From the NCBI GenBank assembly GCA_034211115.1, contig JAXHTH010000170.1, positions 1 to 9,318 of the forward strand: a DNA stretch of 9,318 nt, written 5' to 3'. Numbering within the stretch: position 1 is the stretch's first letter; each line of letters begins with the position of its first letter. The notes under the pieces are model-generated. The model was not told the DNA's origin and did no database searches. It saw nothing but the letters and a program-made list of their open reading frames with translations. The stretch comes from JAXHTH01 sp034211115. GTDB taxonomy: Bacteria; Planctomycetota; Phycisphaerae; Phycisphaerales; SM1A02. Below are positions 5,331 through 9,318 of this stretch, one piece after another. The position numbers were made by a program, and so were the translations under genes.

Positions 5331-8300
5331 GGCTGATACGTCCGCAGCTCCGGCGCATCGCCCTCGAGCGTGTTCTGCAATTCCAGTCGCCGCTCGACCA
5401 AGCTCCTCCACACATCATGCACGGGCGCGACGGCGACGTTGCCCGCCGAGCGCTCGCAATGCAGGTCCAGCTCGCTCACGGGCACGGAGCCGTCGCTGAA
5501 GATGGTCATGCGCCGCAGCGTTTCGCGGTGCATGACGCGCGACGGGGTGACGGCCTCGGACAGCTCGTCGCCGGGCCAGCCGGCGTTGCGCGGAAACGGC
5601 GGCGGGGCCTCGATGACCGCGGTCCCCAGCATGTGTTGCCAGCGTTCGTAGAAACTCTCCAGGTCCTCGTATGTTTGCGCGCAGCGTCTCAGTCGGGGCA
5701 CGAGCCAGGGCAGGGCGAGCCCGCCCGTGCCCGCGGGGCCCGCCAGGTGCCGGCGATGATCGAGTATGTACTGCATGTTCAGCAGCACGTCCTTGAAGCG
5801 ATCAACACCGAGCATCATCTCGTACGTCACGGCTCGGTCGGCGTGCAGATCGACGCTGATCACGTCCACGCCGCAGGCCAGCAGTCGATCGAGTGTCGCC
5901 CGATCGGCGAGCAGCGTCGTGCGAACATGAATGGCGCGTATCCCGGCCTCGCGGGCGAGGCCAATGAGCACATCGAACTCGTCGTGCAGGAGCGGATCGC
6001 CGACGCCGGCGAAGGTGAGCACGCAATCGCCGGCCGCGCCGAGTTCCTCGAAGACGCGTCCGGCCAGCGCGCGCGGCAGCGGCTCGCGCTCCACCAGACC
6101 ACACGGATGCCGCGCGATGAGACCGTCATCCGCCCGCTGCGTGGTCAGCTCGAGAATGACGTGGCGCGGCAGCTCACCGGCCGGGTCGGCGCCGGCCTCT
6201 TCGATCGCGGAGACGAGCGCGGCGGGAGACGCGGTATCGCTCCCGTGCCGGTCCAGCGCGCGGCGGAGCAGCCGGTGCTGCCTCGGCGAGTCGAACGTCG
6301 CGCGAATGAGCGAGCGGCGAACAACGTGATCGATCTGCACGTTCGCATCGCGCGCGATCGGGTCCGCCTGCGGCGCGTGCGGCTGATACGTCAGCAGCCC
6401 ACCGATCGTCGACAGGCGGGTGCGCTGTGACAGTTCCCCCATCAACGAGGTGCTGACAACGCAGCCGGACAGGCCGGGCGGAGCCTGGGTGAAGACGATG
6501 TTGTGCTGCCCGGGATACTCCAGGTAGCGCGCGACGAGCCCGTCGCAGCCCGTTTCGTCGGTCGCATCGATCAGCGGCCAGTCGGGCGCGGCGATCAGCG
6601 CGGCGGTCAGGCCGCGCCTTTGCATGACCGGATACATGACCGGCGGGCAGAGCGCTTCGTCATAGACGCTCGCGCCGGCGATCCCGCCTCGCCATGACGT
6701 GTCGGCCCACAGGCGCGCGGTCGCGATGGCCTGGCGCTCGGGCCCGAACGGCGAGCCGTGGCAGCGCTCGATGTGCACGGGAAGCCCGATCCGCGCACGA
6801 TCGATCAGCGACTCCGCGTCGAATCCGTGCGGGGCGATGAGTATGATCGATTCGATCTTCCTGCACGAGCCAAGGCGCTCGAGCGTCGCCTGCATGACCG
6901 GTCGGCCGTCGAACGGCTCGGCGAGCGAGCGCTCGAGGCCCAGCGCGTTGCGGTCCGGATCGACGGGCACGAGGACGGCCACGCGGGGATTGGCCCGGAC
7001 CGCGACTTCGCCTTCCTTCACCTCTTCCTCGATCGCCGCCGTCGGTCGCGGACGGAGACCGATGCGCTCGCGGCGGAGAATGCGCCGGGCATCGTCGAGC
7101 TGCGCGATGAACTCTTCCGCGGCGTCGGCGATCCAGACCACGTTCACCAGATCGCGCTCGAGCTGCGCCCTTTGTCGGCTCACCGCATCCAGGTCCTGCT
7201 GCATGTGCAGGCGGCGATCGGCCTTCATGCGCTTGAACACGCCGAGCTGATTGAGGTGATTGAGCAGCTCGAACGTCTGAAACATCTCCTCGACCTGCCG
7301 ACGGTGACGCTCGATCTTCTCGAAATACCCGGCCATACGCTTCGCGTCGGCCTGGTGCTCGAGCATGCGGCGGAGCACGGCGGCGGTCTTGCGCGACGTC
7401 TCGCGGAGCCGCGCGACATCGCGCTGCACCTCGCTCAGGCGCGCCTCGGCCGCCTTCATCCGCGCTTCATCGGACACCGAAGCGGGCGCGGGAAGCGCCG
7501 GCAGCGGGCGCGTCGCGTGCTGCCGGAGCACCTCGCGCAGCGGCCGGGCCGTCGTGTGCTGCTTGGCCACCCCGCCTTCGGTGGCGTCGATGATCTGCAC
7601 GCCCTCTTCGGCATACGCGGCGAAGTCGCGCTCGAACTGCTGGAGATACGTGAGCATCTGCGCATCGGTGTAGATCGACCGGCCGTGCACGTCGGCCGTC
7701 CTGTGCAGGTGCCGGCGATGGCGGACGATGCGCTGCCATTCCATCATCGCGATCGTGTTGAACGGGTTGAGCTCGGGCGCCCAGATGTCGTGAATCGCCG
7801 TCCCGGGCGCGTAATACAGACCGTCGGGGAAGCCGAGGTCCTGCCCGATCATGGCGATGGGATTGCATCCCAGATAACGGGCGAAGTAGACGGCGAGATG
7901 GGCGACGGTCGCCCCGGCGGGCAGTTCGCCCATCTCGCGCTTCAGGTCGCCCAGCACGCGATCGAGGAACGGCGCGGCGCAGCACCGCACCGGCCCGGGG
8001 AAGGCATCGAGGATCGACGGATGCGCCTTGGGATCGGCGAGCAGGGTGACGCCCTCGACGTCGTCGGCGGTCAGTCCCTCGTAGAAGCGGCGCGAAATCT
8101 CGTGGTAATCGAGGGCGGTGACGAAATGCGGCCGCACGCCCGCCTCCAGCAGCGGCTTGAGCGTCGTCTGCACGGCGATGATGACGCAGCGATCGCGCAC
8201 GTCCGGCTCGGCGAGGAGGTGGACGTTCTTCTTCAGGCTCGGCCCGGCGGAAACGACGACGGCGGGGAAGCCGGCCGCGGCGTCCTCCAACTCCGCCACC

Positions 8301-8959
8301 CCGCGACCGCCCACGTAATGATCGACGTTGTGCATCAGGTTGCGCACGGTGTCCACCGACCGGACGAGCGTCGTCATCAGCGTCGTCCTCGCCGTCGTGA
8401 CGTACTCCAGGAACATCGACCGGAACTGCTGCACCGGCCCGGCGAGGCGCCTGCGGCTGGGCGGATGCTCGAGGAACGTCACGCCCTGGGCGAGGATGGA
8501 CTCGGCGCCGTTGAGCTTGCCGCCCAAGGCGGCGCGGTCGGCGGGATCCGTGACGAACACGAGCAGGGCCTCGCCCAGCCACGCCGAGTGATCGATGCGC
8601 TCCAGGGCGGCCCGCAGGAGCGGGACGTTCGGCTCGAAGACGACGATGATGCCCGTCTTGCCGAGGCGACGGGCGAGGGCCTGGACGTGATAGCCGAGCC
8701 CGAAGCCGAGGACGATGACCACGGCGTGATCGACGACGTCGACGGTGTCGGCCAGGCGCCGGGCTTCCTCGAGCGGCCGGTGCCGGCTGGCAAGCTGGAG
8801 GCCGTCGAGCGAGGCGGTGACCGATCCGTCCGCGGCGTCGGTGAAGCGGATCGCCGGGTCCGGTGCGGCGGCCTCGATCTGCCGGGCGATGTCGGCGTTG
8901 CGCTCGCCAAGCCCGGCCAGATTGGCCGCCAGATGGGTTTGCATCGTCGCCGAGGGCAT
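5327..8959 (-). CDS. Maf-type (DUF115/MptE-like) glycosyltransferase fused to nucleotidyltransferase-like and degenerate radical SAM/SPASM-like domains
   Basis: This uninterrupted frame encodes about 1210 residues (numbered from ATG 8959). Residues 1-480 resemble motility accessory factor proteins: the N-terminal Rossmann-like GFGLGYHVQAL (85-95), SAGPSLKKN (237-245), FVTALDYHE (279-287), ADPKAHPS (308-315) and GQDLGFPDG (372-380). Maf proteins transfer CMP-nonulosonates to Ser/Thr of flagellin. Residues 490-636 are helical and Glu/Arg-rich, probably coiled coil. Residues 659-903 resemble an SpsF-like nucleotidyltransferase (VAVLVPVD 660-667, APDWPLID 791-798, RATFDSP 886-892). Residues 932-1068 follow a radical SAM core (ELTTQ, TFAGVGDPLL) and 1141-1196 a SPASM end (DGSVPV, AGNV, VW), but the cluster cysteines are missing. 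The start is uncertain: TTG 9031 would add 24 residues and ATG 8944 would remove 5; none has a Shine-Dalgarno sequence. The stop overlaps neuA as ATGA. Maf assignment is good; the C-terminal calls rest on motif skeletons. Confidence 0.8.
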   Translation of the reverse strand: MPSATMQTHLAANLAGLGERNADIARQIEAAAPDPAIRFTDAADGSVTASLDGLQLASRHRPLEEARRLADTVDVVDHAVVIVLGFGLGYHVQALARRLGKTGIIVVFEPNVPLLRAALERIDHSAWLGEALLVFVTDPADRAALGGKLNGAESILAQGVTFLEHPPSRRRLAGPVQQFRSMFLEYVTTARTTLMTTLVRSVDTVRNLMHNVDHYVGGRGVAELEDAAAGFPAVVVSAGPSLKKNVHLLAEPDVRDRCVIIAVQTTLKPLLEAGVRPHFVTALDYHEISRRFYEGLTADDVEGVTLLADPKAHPSILDAFPGPVRCCAAPFLDRVLGDLKREMGELPAGATVAHLAVYFARYLGCNPIAMIGQDLGFPDGLYYAPGTAIHDIWAPELNPFNTIAMMEWQRIVRHRRHLHRTADVHGRSIYTDAQMLTYLQQFERDFAAYAEEGVQIIDATEGGVAKQHTTARPLREVLRQHATRPLPALPAPASVSDEARMKAAEARLSEVQRDVARLRETSRKTAAVLRRMLEHQADAKRMAGYFEKIERHRRQVEEMFQTFELLNHLNQLGVFKRMKADRRLHMQQDLDAVSRQRAQLERDLVNVVWIADAAEEFIAQLDDARRILRRERIGLRPRPTAAIEEEVKEGEVAVRANPRVAVLVPVDPDRNALGLERSLAEPFDGRPVMQATLERLGSCRKIESIILIAPHGFDAESLIDRARIGLPVHIERCHGSPFGPERQAIATARLWADTSWRGGIAGASVYDEALCPPVMYPVMQRRGLTAALIAAPDWPLIDATDETGCDGLVARYLEYPGQHNIVFTQAPPGLSGCVVSTSLMGELSQRTRLSTIGGLLTYQPHAPQADPIARDANVQIDHVVRRSLIRATFDSPRQHRLLRRALDRHGSDTASPAALVSAIEEAGADPAGELPRHVILELTTQRADDGLIARHPCGLVEREPLPRALAGRVFEELGAAGDCVLTFAGVGDPLLHDEFDVLIGLAREAGIRAIHVRTTLLADRATLDRLLACGVDVISVDLHADRAVTYEMMLGVDRFKDVLLNMQYILDHRRHLAGPAGTGGLALPWLVPRLRRCAQTYEDLESFYERWQHMLGTAVIEAPPPFPRNAGWPGDELSEAVTPSRVMHRETLRRMTIFSDGSVPVSELDLHCERSAGNVAVAPVHDVWRSLVERRLELQNTLEGDAPELRTYQP
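5372..5539 (-). other. SPASM-like C-terminal domain lacking cluster cysteines (within the Maf fusion)
   Basis: Residues 1141-1196 of the fusion read like the end of a SPASM domain: MTIFSDGSVPV then a short turn, AGNV, and VHDVWRSL. In true SPASM proteins the segment after 'dG.v.p' carries a cysteine (PC) and further cysteines bind auxiliary 4Fe-4S clusters. Here that position is valine (PV) and only one cysteine (C1168) is nearby. Confidence 0.5.
5756..6166 (-). other. Radical SAM-like core without the CxxxCxxC motif (within the Maf fusion)
   Basis: Residues 932-1068 keep the order of a radical SAM half-barrel: a first strand HVILELTTQ, a glycine-rich TFAGVGDPLLHDEF where enzymes have G-x-GEPLL, a strand ending in RTTLLAD where they have TNG-LL, and DVISVDLHAD where they have I-x-iSlD. 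The positions expected to be the three cluster cysteines are R942, G946 and A949. The single C953 cannot complete the motif. Confidence 0.55.
6251..6985 (-). other. SpsF/NTP-transferase-like domain (within the Maf fusion)
   Basis: Residues 659-903 show a first strand VAVLVPVD, a helix with DGRPVMQATLERL, a second strand IESIILIAP, a central APDWPLID resembling the D-x-PL-iD of sugar nucleotidyltransferases, and an RATFDSP block resembling their closing T-x-D-x-P. The usual Gly/Arg/Lys substrate loop after the first strand is replaced by DPDRNALGLERSL. Catalysis is doubtful. Confidence 0.45.
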
Positions 8960-9008
8960 GGGACAGTCGCCGGCTGAGGGGTCTCGCAGCCGAAGGGCGC
9001 TCCGCTGC

Positions 9009-9022
9009 GTATCGGGTATCGG
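9009..9022. repeat. Perfect tandem heptamer GTATCGG x2 in the divergent intergenic region
   Basis: GTATCGG at 9009-9015 is repeated immediately at 9016-9022, between the divergently transcribed fusion gene and the membrane-protein gene at 9048. A single copy of the CTTGAGT-type heptamer (minus strand) lies at 9026-9032. The 88-bp gap must hold the start signals for both directions unless the fusion gene begins at TTG 9031. I see no convincing -35/-10 pair on either strand. Confidence 0.4.
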
Positions 9023-9047
9023 AACACTCAAGGACGCCGCTGCAACA

Positions 9048-9318
9048 ATGCCCCAGCCCCCGAATGTCGGCCTGTTGACCCGCTACGTGCTGGAGAACCC
9101 CTACCCGCTGGGGGCGGGGCTGCTCGTCATCGCCCTCGTCGTCGGCTGGCTGGGGCTGCGCGACGGTCGAAGCGATCGGATGATCATCGCGGTGGCGAGC
9201 GTGCTCCTCGCGGCCGGCGTGATCGCCGCCGGGCTGCTGGTGGTCACCAGCGGCGAGCACGGCCGTCGGGTGACCCGCGATCTGGTTGAGGCGGCAGTGA
9301 CCGAGGATCTGGTCGCCG
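9048..9318 (+). CDS. Hypothetical membrane protein with two N-terminal transmembrane segments, 3' truncated by the window
   Basis: From ATG 9048 the frame is open to the window edge, giving 90 residues with no stop. After a short polar start (MPQPPNVGLLTRYVLENPYP) come two hydrophobic segments, about residues 22-38 (LGAGLLVIALVVGWLGL) and 45-67 (ending AAGVIAAGLLVV), joined by a short basic loop GRSDR. The following helix GEHGRRVTRDLVEAAV faintly resembles the first helix of NTF2/SnoaL-like domains, but this is too short to assign. No Shine-Dalgarno sequence is visible. It is divergent from the glycosyltransferase operon and its relation to it is unknown. Third-position GC is high, as in the neighbouring genes, which supports coding. 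Confidence 0.6.
   Translation, partial: MPQPPNVGLLTRYVLENPYPLGAGLLVIALVVGWLGLRDGRSDRMIIAVASVLLAAGVIAAGLLVVTSGEHGRRVTRDLVEAAVTEDLVA

Noticed and set aside
6758..8977. 739-codon open frame on the plus strand
   Set aside because: It is antisense to the Maf-type gene, has no domain motif and the biased composition of a shadow frame.
8960..9031. TTG start adding 24 residues to the fusion protein
   Set aside because: The rare start codon has no Shine-Dalgarno sequence and the added residues are not Maf-like; kept as an alternative rather than the main call.
7467..9260. 597-codon minus-strand frame overlapping the fusion gene and the divergent gene
   Set aside because: Its translation is Arg/Pro/Ala-rich low-complexity sequence; the frame encoding GFGLGYH and SAGPSL motifs is clearly the real one.
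1..9318. tRNA, rRNA, insertion sequence or prophage
   Set aside because: No cloverleaf-like stretch, transposase motif, terminal repeat of an IS or phage gene was seen on either strand.

Overview
The window is GC-rich bacterial DNA with tightly packed genes, few Shine-Dalgarno sequences and several 4-nt gene overlaps. Protein content (HDOD protein, LON-domain protein, nonulosonate synthesis genes beside a Maf-type glycosyltransferase fusion) and general sequence character suggest a planctomycete, perhaps of the Phycisphaerae. That placement is an inference from memory of similar proteins, not from a marker gene.

Layout. Positions 1-336 (+) hold the end of an N-acetylmuramoyl-L-alanine amidase carrying an acidic Glu/Val/Pro repeat. 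Positions 337-486 are a convergent intergenic region with two mirrored arrays of a CTTGAGT-like heptamer around a very stable hairpin. Everything from 487 to about 8959 is on the minus strand. In transcription order this is a roughly 1210-residue Maf-type glycosyltransferase fused to nucleotidyltransferase-like and radical-SAM/SPASM-like domains (8959-5327), then neuA (5330-4539), neuB (4439-3369), neuC (3372-2257), an HDOD signalling protein (2163-1276) and a stand-alone LON substrate-binding-domain protein (1191-487). A divergent membrane-protein gene starts at 9048 (+) and runs off the window.

How the genes work together. NeuC, NeuB and NeuA are three consecutive enzymes of nonulosonic (sialic-type) acid synthesis: hydrolysis/epimerisation of a UDP-sugar to a ManNAc-type hexose, condensation with phosphoenolpyruvate, and activation as a CMP-sugar. 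Maf proteins use CMP-nonulosonates to glycosylate proteins, classically flagellin, so the operon plausibly makes and then attaches one sugar. No 4,6-dehydratase, aminotransferase or acetyltransferase of the legionaminic or pseudaminic routes is present here, so the exact sugar is open. The HDOD and LON genes lie downstream on the same strand with larger gaps and no clear functional link.

The most unusual object is the fusion protein. Its C-terminal half keeps the sequence skeleton of a radical SAM/SPASM enzyme but has lost all three CxxxCxxC cysteines and the recognisable SPASM cluster cysteines, and its nucleotidyltransferase-like domain lacks the usual substrate loop. It looks like a glycosyltransferase carrying two catalytically degenerate enzyme domains.
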